Positions 7,944-15,932 are shown, numbered from the stretch's first letter. The stretch: DNA of 64,000 nt from Thalassospira marina (GCF_002844375.1 NZ_CP024199.1:322001-386000); one strand, 5' to 3'. A program made the numbers and translations. The notes: generated by a model from the letters alone, not told the origin.

Positions 7944-10309
7944 GCGTCCCCCCACTGTTTTTGCAATTGTTCCATCAGCTTGTTTTCGTCAGGACCGGAG
8001 CGGTAAAAGCGCAGCGGATCGCCCAATGGCGAAAGATCGACATTGAGAATGGCACTTTCTTCATAGCCGCTGACTTCATCGCGCTTGATGATCAAAACCC
8101 GGCGGTCATTGAACTCGTCAGACCGGGTGCGGCCCTTCACAAACGCTTTCTGTTCATCATTGAGATTGAAGGGCTCCAGGCTTTCATCATCGATCTTGGA
8201 ATTGGGAAAGAAGATGAAAACGGCCGTGTTTTCGATGAAGGCTTCCGCCTTGCCGCTTTTGACCAAAGCTGCCGGGTCCTGGAAGATCATGCCGACAATG
8301 CCGTTGAGCTTGCGATATTCCCGGTACATTTCAGCAGCGAGTTCGCAAAAACCGGGATTGCGCAACAAATTGGCCGCTTCTTCGATCAGGATGATGAAGC
8401 CGCGCAAATTGGGCGCGACCGATTTGGCGATGGTCTCGGCGATATGGCCGACAATCGGGGCACCGAGCGACGGATCCTTCAGCGCCTCATTCATATTGAT
8501 GCCGACCATATGTGACTGGCCCAGCATCCCGCCCAGACTGTCATGGGGTGCATTCATGATATGGCTGCGCAGTCCGGCATTGCCCTTGTCGTCCGTTACC
8601 CATTGCGAAAAGGCCCGGCGTAGTTCGGAGCGTTTGGCAAAGGCGTAAGGGTAAAGCGCATTAAGCGTGCGATTGGGCGGATCAATCTGGAAGGCCAGAT
8701 CAATCGCATGGCTCAGCGCTTCCTGATCATCAGGGGCGAGGTCAATGCCCGCCATTGCCTTGAGAATGAAATTGATGCGTTCGCGATTGCCCGGATTGTC
8801 TTCACCAACATCAAGCGGATTGAGCGAGAGCTTTTCATAGGACTGGTAAAGCCCGCCCAGGGCCTCGACCATGAAGCGCGAGCCTTCTTTTGAATCGAGA
8901 ATGAAGGAGCGGATGCGATCAAACTTGGCTGCCCCGCTCAAAAGGTGCATCAGCAGGGTGGATTTACCGCTGCCCGCCGGGGCAAAGACCAGAAAGTTCG
9001 CCAGCGTCTTGGCTTTGTTAAAGACATGGAAATTGGCGGCATAGGCCTGCCCGCTGGTGGTGGTAAACCAGCGCAGCGGGGCAGGACCCAGCGGGCTTTC
9101 CGTCTGGCCGGTGGCGGAATGCTGCATTGCCCAAAGGGCAGCAATATTCTCGCTGCGCAGTTCAAGCGAGGACATGAACCGTCCGCCGGGGATCAACTTT
9201 GCCTTTGATCGGGCGGGAATACGGTTAAACCAGCATACCGGCGCCCCGCGCACCTGAACATGATAGAGGGTCTGGTGGTTGGACAGTTTGCGGGTGATTT
9301 TGCGCAGCAAATTGTCGAGTTTGACCGTGTTATCCGCCCGGGCAATGATCAGAAACTGGGTGGCAAACAGGGTGGCATCCCCCTGATTGATCATCGCGAT
9401 CAGGGCATCGGTTTCCGCAGCGGCTTCGGCATTGCCAAACAGAGCGCTCTGTTCGCCGCTTAAACGGCGGGTGAGATACAGCAGGGCCTTGTGCTGATCA
9501 AAGGGATCACAGATCTGGCAAATCTCAATCTCGCCATCGAGATTCATGATGTCGTTAATGATCTGGCCTGTCACCGTGCCGGGCCATTTGGCCACGGTGA
9601 TGACCTTTTGGACTTTCTCGGTCGGGGTGAAGCTCTGGATCACCCCGTTATCCTTGTGAAAGTTCAGATCACTGGCGGGCAACCCACCAGAAATGTCATG
9701 GGGGATCGGGGCAAGATCATCTCGATATTCGCCACAGACCACACCATTGAGAAAGCCGGTCAGCTCACAGTTTTGTCCGTCCGGGGCTTTGGCCAGCAGG
9801 CCCACCCCGTATTTTGCGCCATCGGCATCAATAATGTCGGTGGCTTCATTCAGGGCCGGCATGGCCGTGCCGGTAATCACCAGATACCAGTCGATAAAAT
9901 AGCTGGAGCGAAACTGTTTGGCTTCGGCGTCACCGACTTCCTGCAAAGGCGCATTTGGCCAGGTTGCCCGGGCATTGATCGCGCGTTTGCGCTTGATGCC
10001 AAACCAGCGCAGGCTAAGCCCCAGCTGCCCCAGCTTGTGAACCAGGATCGAGCGGGCTTGCAGCAGGTTTTCCTGTTCGGCCTCGATCTTGGCATCGTAA
10101 GAGGTGCCAATGAAGCGAAACACGCGCGACAGGCTGTTATCCTTGCCGCGTATCGTGGCGGCATCACTCTCGATGCAGTCAAGTTCAAGCTGGTCCTGCA
10201 ACCAGTCATATTTGACATCGCCAAGGAGCAGGCGGCGGCTGGCGGGGACCGCAAGGCCTCCGGCCATGGTGGCGACAAGGGAGGTGGCAAGGACGGAAGG
10301 CCAGATCAT
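7925..10309 (-). CDS. VirB4/TrbE ATPase of the conjugative T4SS
   Basis: 794 aa, typical VirB4 length. VirB4 is the large inner-membrane-associated ATPase that drives pilus assembly and substrate transfer. The N-terminal part (about 1-400) corresponds to the CagE/TrbE/VirB4 domain. The C-terminal ATPase carries Walker A APAGSGKST at about residues 443-451. A Walker B with acidic pair follows (GFIILIEEAANLL), and an arginine/glutamine region (GMIFQDPAALVKSG) matches the family. It overlaps virB3 by 4 bases and the small membrane gene by 19, so it is in the middle of the pore operon. Confidence 0.92.
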   Translation of the reverse strand: MIWPSVLATSLVATMAGGLAVPASRRLLLGDVKYDWLQDQLELDCIESDAATIRGKDNSLSRVFRFIGTSYDAKIEAEQENLLQARSILVHKLGQLGLSLRWFGIKRKRAINARATWPNAPLQEVGDAEAKQFRSSYFIDWYLVITGTAMPALNEATDIIDADGAKYGVGLLAKAPDGQNCELTGFLNGVVCGEYRDDLAPIPHDISGGLPASDLNFHKDNGVIQSFTPTEKVQKVITVAKWPGTVTGQIINDIMNLDGEIEICQICDPFDQHKALLYLTRRLSGEQSALFGNAEAAAETDALIAMINQGDATLFATQFLIIARADNTVKLDNLLRKITRKLSNHQTLYHVQVRGAPVCWFNRIPARSKAKLIPGGRFMSSLELRSENIAALWAMQHSATGQTESPLGPAPLRWFTTTSGQAYAANFHVFNKAKTLANFLVFAPAGSGKSTLLMHLLSGAAKFDRIRSFILDSKEGSRFMVEALGGLYQSYEKLSLNPLDVGEDNPGNRERINFILKAMAGIDLAPDDQEALSHAIDLAFQIDPPNRTLNALYPYAFAKRSELRRAFSQWVTDDKGNAGLRSHIMNAPHDSLGGMLGQSHMVGINMNEALKDPSLGAPIVGHIAETIAKSVAPNLRGFIILIEEAANLLRNPGFCELAAEMYREYRKLNGIVGMIFQDPAALVKSGKAEAFIENTAVFIFFPNSKIDDESLEPFNLNDEQKAFVKGRTRSDEFNDRRVLIIKRDEVSGYEESAILNVDLSPLGDPLRFYRSGPDENKLMEQLQKQWGDAWRNHL

Positions 10310-10608
10310 TTGTCTTTCCTCCCGGCATTGAGCAACCGGTTGTGGCGGCCTGCCCGCCAGAAGCGGGGCGGCAGCGACAGTTCCCGGTCAAAATGCATGT
10401 TGTCCTTGGTCTTGCGGATGAAGAACATCCATGCCCCGGCAATGCCCAGCACCATTGTCGGGAGCATCAGCCAGAAGATTTCGAGAAGGACCATCACGAC
10501 CAGGCCCAGTGCGCCGATGACGACACTGAGCATCATCAGCGGCATGGGCAGACCAAACATGGTCATCTGGTTTTGAATGCGGGTGAGAACGGCGCTGCCG
10601 GCTTTCAT
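10306..10608 (-). CDS. VirB3/TrbD-like T4SS protein
   Basis: 100 aa from the ATG at 10608, two bases after the pilin stop codon; longer in-frame extensions would overlap the pilin gene and look non-coding. VirB3 is a small inner-membrane protein needed for pilus assembly and works with VirB4. Two adjacent hydrophobic segments (about residues 18-41 and 43-62, e.g. LMMLSVVIGALGLVVMVLL) are followed by a basic C-terminal tail rich in Arg, which is the usual VirB3 layout. Gene order virB2-virB3-virB4 supports the call. Confidence 0.8.
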   Translation of the reverse strand: MKAGSAVLTRIQNQMTMFGLPMPLMMLSVVIGALGLVVMVLLEIFWLMLPTMVLGIAGAWMFFIRKTKDNMHFDRELSLPPRFWRAGRHNRLLNAGRKDK

Positions 10609-10610
10609 GA

Positions 10611-10928
10611 TCAGGACCCGCCGAACAAAGCCGCTGAAATTGCCGGACCGGATGTGACCAGTACACCGCCAAAAACGATCATGCCGGCCCGCACCCAGTC
10701 CATACGGCCCGTAAAACCGGCCCACACGCCCAGTGACATAACGCCAAGGCCGATAATGATGGTGCCGATTTTGCCAACACCGGTCTGGATGTTGTCAAAG
10801 AGACTGGTGATCGGATCGTACCATTCGGATCCGGTTGCCGTGCTTGTCTGGGCGAAAGCAGGATCGCTGAAAGCAAGAGTGGCCAGTGCTACGACAAAGC
10901 ACAAAGTCAGGGTGTTTTTTTTAGTCAT
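10611..10928 (-). CDS. VirB2/TrbC-like pilin precursor
   Basis: 105 aa. Prepilins of this family have a long signal peptide and two membrane segments, and are polymerised into the conjugative pilus. The signal peptide covers residues 1-26 (cleavage after DPAFA). The mature part holds two hydrophobic segments (IGTIIIGLGVMSLGVWAG, and AGMIVFGGVLVTSGPAISAAL) separated by a short basic loop (TGRMDWVR). It is followed within two bases by virB3. Size, layout and order all fit VirB2/TrbC. Confidence 0.85.
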   Translation of the reverse strand: MTKKNTLTLCFVVALATLAFSDPAFAQTSTATGSEWYDPITSLFDNIQTGVGKIGTIIIGLGVMSLGVWAGFTGRMDWVRAGMIVFGGVLVTSGPAISAALFGGS

Positions 10929-10963
10929 GTTTTCCTCGGTTTGGATGCAGGGTTAAATCGGGC

Positions 10964-11404
10964 TTAAAGGGTCAGGGCACTGAGCACGCCGACGACAAAG
11001 ACGACGGCGAGAATGTTGAGCGTGGTCAGGATTTTCTGGGTGCGCAGCAGGCGGGCGAACTGGCGGATGGCGTCTTCCGCCATTTCTGCCGTTTCATTCA
11101 TGGTCTTGATGCGTTCGCGCACGACATCGCCCAGGGCTTCAGCCTTGAAGGCATCAATCGCGGTCAGGACATCCTTGGTGAAATCCTGTGAGGCATCGCG
11201 CACGGTTTGCGACAGGGCCCGGTTATATTGGTCATTGATCCGGCGCTGTTCATCGAGCGACAGGCGCAGGATGGTATGAACCAGTAACACCGGATCATCG
11301 TGATCGACGGTGACCTGGTGCTGCTGCCACAGATAGGTGCGCAGCTCCTCGATACTGTCCATCGTCACCGGTGGCGGCGGTGCATCGTCAAGCGGGCCCG
11401 CCAT
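10964..11404 (-). CDS. TraM-like conjugal transfer protein (IncP Tra1 type)
   Basis: 146 aa with a C-terminal membrane anchor (residues about 124-146, LNILAVVFVVGVLSALTL) and an upstream helical region (about 50-115) with regularly spaced hydrophobics. In IncP plasmids such as RP4, traK-traL-traM form an operon beside oriT, and TraM is a small tail-anchored protein needed for transfer. This gene follows the traL-like gene with a one-base overlap, has the right size and matches in architecture. The biochemical role of TraM is not well defined, so the call is by family resemblance and synteny. Confidence 0.65.
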   Translation of the reverse strand: MAGPLDDAPPPPVTMDSIEELRTYLWQQHQVTVDHDDPVLLVHTILRLSLDEQRRINDQYNRALSQTVRDASQDFTKDVLTAIDAFKAEALGDVVRERIKTMNETAEMAEDAIRQFARLLRTQKILTTLNILAVVFVVGVLSALTL

Positions 11405-12147
11405 TACAGGACTGCCTGTTCCATTGAATGATGGATGGTTCGCCAGGTCATTTTCAGGCGCTGGCGGGCCATGATCGGAAAGTCGGCTGACTGGCTTGCT
11501 TCATCAAATGTCAGACGCACCCGCATCATTTGTTCGATGTCATGCCCGAACGTTTCCTTACGGACTTCGGGCAGGCGTACCAGGGCGTGAATGCGGTCCC
11601 GGTTCTTTTTATAGAGACCGGACTGCTCGAAACTTTCGGTGTCGCCATTTGCCGTGTGGCGTTCAATGCGCCCGAAATACTCGTTCAGCCAGACAACAAT
11701 CGGAAGCTCTGGTAGATGGGTCAGTATCTGCCCCAAGCCCTGAATGGTGTCTGTCGCGGCCTGGCCACCGGTAATTATCGTGTGCAGCCGAATTTCGTGA
11801 CCGAGTTCCCGCAGTACATCAAAAGCCTGGGCTTCAACCAGATAACCCAGCAGAGGCAGGAACGTTGAAGCACCGTTGTCAATGACGACCACGGAATCTG
11901 CGGGTAATTCGATGATTTTCTCGATTAGCGCATCGAAATAGCGTGCGTTGATTTCGTCTTGCCGTTCGCCCAGACGGATGGTTTCGACTGGAAATGCACT
12001 GTATCCGGCAAAGGTCTGGTTGACCGGATCGGTATCAAAGCATTGCAGGCTTTCGACGCGAGGTACGTAATATTGTGCCAGAAGGCTGGAAATGAAGGAT
12101 TTGCCGACACCGCCTTTGCCCTGCAATGTCATATTGATAAGTGCCAT
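11404..12147 (-). CDS. TraL-like ParA/MinD-type ATPase of the transfer region
   Basis: 247 aa. The N-terminus LQGKGGVGKS (residues 8-17) is a deviant Walker A motif of the ParA/MinD superfamily, followed by CFDTDPVNQTFAGYSAF at about 37-53, the pattern of RP4 TraL. Further conserved parts are VVVIDNGASTF (Walker B region, about 84-95) and VVWLNEYFG (about 151-159). TraL is needed for efficient IncP transfer; a plasmid-partition ParA is the alternative. The immediate traM-like partner and the traK-like gene upstream favour the transfer role. Confidence 0.8.
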   Translation of the reverse strand: MALINMTLQGKGGVGKSFISSLLAQYYVPRVESLQCFDTDPVNQTFAGYSAFPVETIRLGERQDEINARYFDALIEKIIELPADSVVVIDNGASTFLPLLGYLVEAQAFDVLRELGHEIRLHTIITGGQAATDTIQGLGQILTHLPELPIVVWLNEYFGRIERHTANGDTESFEQSGLYKKNRDRIHALVRLPEVRKETFGHDIEQMMRVRLTFDEASQSADFPIMARQRLKMTWRTIHHSMEQAVL

Positions 12148-12160
12148 TATGGAATGCTCC

Positions 12161-12367
12161 CTAGGAAATCAAAATGCGGATGCCCAATGTCTGGGCGAGT
12201 TTGAAAAGTCGGCTTGAAGAAAGGTCGCGCTTGCCAGCTTCGAAATCGCGGTAGCTTCGTTCGCAAATGCCTAGCTGGCTCGCGACTTGAGATTGGCTTA
12301 GTCCGTTGTTGACCCGCGCTTTACGCAGGCGCGACGTCAGCACAACGAGTTCGGATTGCCAGCTCAC
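12161..12367 (-). CDS. Small XRE-family HTH regulator
   Basis: 68 aa starting with GTG at 12367, supported by an AGGACGG ribosome site. It is a stand-alone Cro/CI-type helix-turn-helix: LRKARVNNGLSQSQVASQLG then RSYRDFEAGKRDLSSSRL covers the five helices of the fold. There is no extra ligand domain. It lies 13 bases upstream of the traL-like gene, and probably controls the transfer operon. A regulator inserted between traK and traL is not the classical IncP arrangement. Confidence 0.8.
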   Translation of the reverse strand: MSWQSELVVLTSRLRKARVNNGLSQSQVASQLGICERSYRDFEAGKRDLSSSRLFKLAQTLGIRILIS

Positions 12368-12473
12368 GCTTCCGTCCTTTGCGGCCTGTTGCGCGACGGA
12401 ATTGCTCCAGAAGTGACGTGCGTAAAAATGGTCATGTTTTAAGTCCCCGATGGTTCTGTCCTCTATTGCTGGT

Positions 12474-12507
12474 GGCCCGACCCGGTCTTCAAACCGGGTA
12501 ACGGGCC
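12474..12507. other. Strong two-part hairpin between traK and the XRE gene
   Basis: GGCCCG (12474-12479) and ACCCGGT (12480-12486) pair with ACCGGGT (12493-12499) and CGGGCC (12502-12507), giving a 13-bp stem with a two-base AA bulge and a six-base loop. No T tract follows on either strand. It lies 107 bases after the traK stop and could separate traK expression from the downstream genes, act as an operator, or stabilise the mRNA. Confidence 0.55.
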
Positions 12508-12609
12508 GAATGGGGCAATCCTTCAGGCATCACCAGACCAGGTCCGATCCCCGGCGGTGATGGGAAGGCAGGGCAGGCGGATCGTTGTCGCTTAATGGCA
12601 CTTCTGCGC

Positions 12610-13017
12610 TCATTGCTCGTTTTCCTGTTTGTCGAGGGGGGAGGGGATAGCCGAGAGTTCGCCATTCCAGGCGTCGTCAAAGCTTCGTTTTTCTGTCGCG
12701 AAAAAACCTTCAATCGGATCGCGACCCGCAGCCGTGAGGCCGGCGGATGGACGGTTTTCGATGGACGGTTTGGCAGAAGGGTTTGGGGGAGGTTGTTTGG
12801 CTGCCGCTGTGGTGGCCGCAAATTTACTGGCGCGGGAACATAGTGCCAGACGCTCACGACGCAACCAGTCATAGAAAGACCGTTGCGACATGGTGATACG
12901 GTTTTGGGATTTTAGTTCGGCGTGAATACGCTTGGCTGTTTTGCCATTGGTTAGGGCGGTGTGAATTTCGTCGCGCAGTGCGAGAAATTCAATTTTGGCC
13001 TGTCCCCATTTCATCAC
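12610..13017 (-). CDS. TraK-like oriT-binding protein
   Basis: 135 aa. Residues about 1-58 (FLALRDEIHTALTNGKTAK through FYDWLRRERLAL) match the TraK pattern of IncP plasmids: a helical DNA-binding region in which short helices are followed by SQRSFYDWLRR. In RP4, TraK binds and bends DNA next to oriT and helps relaxosome formation. The C-terminal half is Pro/Ala/Lys-rich and probably disordered. It is the most upstream transfer gene in this block and faces away from the hairpin-rich spacer, as RP4 traK faces away from oriT. Homology is short, so confidence is moderate. Confidence 0.65.
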   Translation of the reverse strand: MMKWGQAKIEFLALRDEIHTALTNGKTAKRIHAELKSQNRITMSQRSFYDWLRRERLALCSRASKFAATTAAAKQPPPNPSAKPSIENRPSAGLTAAGRDPIEGFFATEKRSFDDAWNGELSAIPSPLDKQENEQ

Positions 13018-13025
13018 GGTGTCCC

Positions 13026-13053
13026 TCTTGTCAGCTTTAACGACTTGACAAGA
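13026..13053. promoter_or_regulatory. Inverted repeat in the traK leader, candidate operator
   Basis: TCTTGTCA (13026-13033) and TGACAAGA (13046-13053) form a perfect 8-bp inverted repeat with a 12-base spacer, ending 8 bases before the traK start. Half-sites are about two helical turns apart, as expected for a dimeric repressor. The XRE protein or TraK itself are the obvious candidate binders. Confidence 0.5.
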
Positions 13054-13172
13054 AAGAGAGGGTTATGATTTCACTTCGTTGCGGGCTAAGAGTTTGTCTC
13101 TTTGGGGTTTAATGACCCGGCCCCGCAAGTTTGAATCGAAATTCGGCGATTGCCCCCGCAACCAAAAACGTC

Positions 13173-13197
13173 AAACCCTGCCCTTCGGGCAGGGTTT
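13173..13197. terminator. Bidirectional terminator-like hairpin with UUCG-type loop
   Basis: AAACCCTGCCC pairs with GGGCAGGGTTT around a TTC loop, with T-rich sequence following on both strands. It is 155 bases upstream of traK and may insulate the traK promoter from transcription out of the spacer. Confidence 0.6.
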
Positions 13198-13385
13198 TGT
13201 CGTTTTAGGCCGCCGGGCCCATCTTTAAACTGACAACCTTCCTGTGTTACGGGCCTGGGCTCATAACTGAAGGCTGAGAGCGTTTGGAAAAGGTGCCAGT
13301 GGCACCTTTTAGCTCGAAGGTCGAGCACGGCAAAGCCGCGCGCAGATTGCGGATATCTCTCCACATACAGCACAAAGAAGCATCC

Positions 13386-13411
13386 AGCTCGCCCTCCAGG
13401 CGGGCTTTTTT
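13386..13411 (+). terminator. Rho-independent terminator, plus strand
   Basis: AGCTCGCC pairs with GGCGGGCT (8 bp, one T-G pair) around loop CTCCA and is followed directly by six T. It has the form of a plus-strand terminator, yet no plus-strand gene lies upstream in the spacer, which suggests a short untranslated transcript. Confidence 0.6.
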
Positions 13412-13827
13412 AATGTCTGGTAGGTGTGGCCTGTATGCGTTGCGCTCACTGTTCAGGACAAGCAAAGCACTGCTTGCGCAGGCACAGCAAGGGCGTAGCC
13501 CGCTGTAAAATCTGGACCCCGTAATCAACAAAAATCCCGCCATAGGCGCACTCTTGTTAAGGTGACACGCCGTAAAAATGGGACGTTCCGTTCAGTGATA
13601 GCTGTTGCAACGGCAAGGACCGGGCGTGTATTGAGAATAGGTATAGGGAGGTTCGTTTCCCGGTTGCGTTCTGTCAGGGGCGGCGGTTGGATGGTTTGCG
13701 GCAGGTTTGCTGCGCACATATGATTGTCGATCGGGGCTTTCGATGCGGGTCGAGAGAGACGGGAAGGAACTGCGGACCGTTTTTGAGCAGCCGTTTTCGG
13801 CTGGCGTTAGGAAGATGTGAGGATATT

Positions 13828-14628
13828 TTGGCTAAGGAAAGCAAAACGAACGGCGCGGCAACCAAAAGTGCAGCAACTGCAGCAACTGCGGCAGCGCCTG
13901 CTGCTGGTGCATTGCCGCTGTTTTACAGCAAGCCGCGTGCGGTTCTGGCAGAGCGTCATGGCAACATGTCGTTAACCCCGACTTCGGATTTTTCATTTGC
14001 TGCGGGCACCAATTCGGTGCCGGTTGTTGCAACCGAACTGCCGATGGTCTGCAAGAATTATCCGATCCTGTTTACCGATGGGGCACAGACCCAGATGGTC
14101 GCCCTTTTGGGCCTGCGTGCATCTGAAAATGTGATGGTCGATGACAAGGGCAATTGGACCCCGGGCACCTATGTTCCGGCCTATATTCGCCGTTATCCCT
14201 TCATCTTTTTTGAAAATGAAGACAAAAGCCAATACACCCTTTGTGTCGATGAAGATGCAAAAACCGTTGTCGAAGGTACGGAAAATCCGTTCTTTGTTGA
14301 TGGTGAGCCGTCCAAGATGACGCAGGGTGCGCTGGATTTCTGCCGTGATTACCAGGCACATTACGCCGCAACCGCCGAGTTCTTGAAGGCCGTTGCCGAA
14401 GCCGACCTTCTGGTTGAAAACCGGGCTGATGCAACGCTGGCCGACGGCCGCAAGCTGAGCCTGTCGGGCTTCAAGATCATCGATGAAGCCAAGTTTAACG
14501 CGCTCGATGATGAAACCTTCCTCGCATGGCGCAAACGCGGCTGGCTGCATCTGGTTTATTGCCATTTCATTTCCAATGGCAACTGGAATGCCCTGGTCGA
14601 ACGCACGGCAATGAAGAACGCAAACTAG
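13828..14628 (+). CDS. SapC family protein
   Basis: 266 aa with a TTG start at 13828 preceded by a TGAGGA ribosome site; the frame is open further upstream but that part does not look coding. Residues about 1-25 are an Ala/Thr-rich extension. From about 40 on the SapC family (PF07277) pattern appears: ELPMVCKNYPILFTDG, then PAYIRRYPFIFFENE, then LCVDEDAKTV and a C-terminal KRGWLHLVYCHFISNGNW. SapC-like proteins were first linked to the S-layer of Campylobacter; in alphaproteobacteria the function is unknown and most have no signal peptide, as here. A strong terminator follows. Confidence 0.85.
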   Translation: MAKESKTNGAATKSAATAATAAAPAAGALPLFYSKPRAVLAERHGNMSLTPTSDFSFAAGTNSVPVVATELPMVCKNYPILFTDGAQTQMVALLGLRASENVMVDDKGNWTPGTYVPAYIRRYPFIFFENEDKSQYTLCVDEDAKTVVEGTENPFFVDGEPSKMTQGALDFCRDYQAHYAATAEFLKAVAEADLLVENRADATLADGRKLSLSGFKIIDEAKFNALDDETFLAWRKRGWLHLVYCHFISNGNWNALVERTAMKNAN

Positions 14629-14681
14629 GCTGTCTTCTGGGCGGAGGGGCTTTGAGCCGCCTTTGCGCAGGAAATGAATAA

Positions 14682-14718
14682 ACAAAACCCCGGGCCAATG
14701 CTGGCGCCGGGGTTTTGT
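14682..14718. terminator. Bidirectional terminator
   Basis: ACAAAACCCCGG pairs with CCGGGGTTTTGT (12 bp). It serves the converging SapC gene and the fumarylacetoacetase-family gene. Confidence 0.85.
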
Positions 14719-14750
14719 GCATTTGGATCGGATTTGGAAGCCGGGATTTC

Positions 14751-15932
14751 TTAACCCAGCAGCCCACGCTGGGCGAGATTGGACATCAGTGCAGTGATGC
14801 CAAAGGTCCAGGGGCTGATTTTATCGGAGCGGTCGACACGGTTGATCAGCGCACCCAGTTGTGGGGTCGAGATTTTGACGATATCGCCGGTTTCATGGGT
14901 AAAGCCCGCCCCCTTGGCACCGCGATCCTGAACCGGGGCAAACATGGTGCCCAGAAACAGCATGAAGCCATCGGGATATTGGTGATGTTTGCCAATTGCC
15001 TGCCCGACCAGGCTTTCGGGCGAGCGGCTGATTTTGCTCATCGAGCTGACACCTTCAAGATGAAAGCCATCTTCGCCATCAATGGTCAGGGCGATATCAG
15101 CCGATTTGACATTTTCAAGGGTAAAGCTGCCATCAAACAGGCGGATGAACGGGCCGATTGCGCAGGAGCCATTATTGTCCTTGGCCTTGCCGAGCAGCAG
15201 GGCAGAGCGACCTTCAACATCGCGAAGATTGACGTCATTGCCCAGCGTCGCACCAACAATGCGGCCGGTCGACGTGACAGCAAGGACAAGTTCCGGTTCC
15301 GGGTTGTTCCAGTGTGAAATCGGATGCAGGCCGACATTCGCCCCCTGGCCAACCGATGACATGGGCGGGGCCTTGGTGAAAATTTCGGCATCCGGGCCAA
15401 TGCCCACTTCCAGATATTGCGACCAGGCACCCTTTTCGAGCAGTACCTTTTTAATGTCGGCAGCTTTGTCCGAGCCCGGCTGAATTTGCGAGAGGTCTTC
15501 GCCAATGATCTCGGTGATTTCGCGGCGGATCTGATCGGCCTTGGAGGAATCACCACGGGCCTGTTCCTCGATCACGCGTTCCAACAGGCTGGAAACAAAG
15601 GTAACGCCACTGGCTTTTACCGCCTGAACATCGTTGGGGGCCAGAAAATGCATTTTGGCCAGATCACTGTCTGGCGTGCTGTTGGCAAGAATATCGTCAA
15701 GATTACCGATGACCGGAAAATTATCGGCATTGGCAAGCTGTGCCAACAGGTCTTCGCGTTCCAGAAGCTGGCTTGTGGTCGGGGCAAGGACGCTGATATC
15801 ACGCAATGTACCATTGACCAGCAAAACCGGCGTCGGACCATTGGCGCGCGGGTCCCATACCCGGCCAATCAAAAGGGCGGCGGCGCTGTCGTGCGGCAGA
15901 ATGTCCTGGGCGTTCATCGATTGTTCAAGCAT
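14751..15932 (-). CDS. Fumarylacetoacetate hydrolase (FAH) family protein
   Basis: 393 aa (or 388 from the Met at 15917). The C-terminal half (about 175-385) carries the FAH fold signature: PEPELVLAVTSTGRIVGATLG, GNDVNLRDVEGRSALLLGK, then CAIGPFI. These are the metal- and substrate-binding segments of FAH enzymes, which cleave C-C bonds or hydrate beta-diketones and 2-keto-3-deoxy acids. The N-terminal 170 residues form the extra domain of the longer (about 390 aa) subgroup, some members of which act on keto-deoxy sugar acids. There is no linked pathway gene, so the substrate is open. Confidence 0.8.
   Translation of the reverse strand: MLEQSMNAQDILPHDSAAALLIGRVWDPRANGPTPVLLVNGTLRDISVLAPTTSQLLEREDLLAQLANADNFPVIGNLDDILANSTPDSDLAKMHFLAPNDVQAVKASGVTFVSSLLERVIEEQARGDSSKADQIRREITEIIGEDLSQIQPGSDKAADIKKVLLEKGAWSQYLEVGIGPDAEIFTKAPPMSSVGQGANVGLHPISHWNNPEPELVLAVTSTGRIVGATLGNDVNLRDVEGRSALLLGKAKDNNGSCAIGPFIRLFDGSFTLENVKSADIALTIDGEDGFHLEGVSSMSKISRSPESLVGQAIGKHHQYPDGFMLFLGTMFAPVQDRGAKGAGFTHETGDIVKISTPQLGALINRVDRSDKISPWTFGITALMSNLAQRGLLG

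Larger units (their letters stand above)
13018..13827. other. Gene-free 810-bp spacer: candidate oriT and element junction
   Basis: No convincing protein gene was found. The left part contains the traK operator-like repeat and a series of tight hairpins (13173-13197, 13208-13219, 13288-13310, 13312-13326, 13328-13338, 13386-13406, 13485-13505). The right part (from about 13,560) reads like ordinary chromosomal leader for the SapC gene. In IncP plasmids oriT lies at this position beside traK. I searched for the P-type nic core (ATCCTG on either strand) and did not find it, so the oriT assignment is positional only. No flanking tRNA or direct repeat was recognised. Confidence 0.4.

Noticed and set aside
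12489..12872. Minus-strand 127-residue frame overlapping traK
   Set aside because: It is a Pro/Arg-rich frame that overlaps most of traK in another register, has no recognisable feature, and traK itself shows family-like sequence and a correct position.
13018..13700. IncP-type nic site
   Set aside because: I looked for ATCCTG and its complement near traK and found none; only a TTCCTG at about 13240 is close, and that is not enough.
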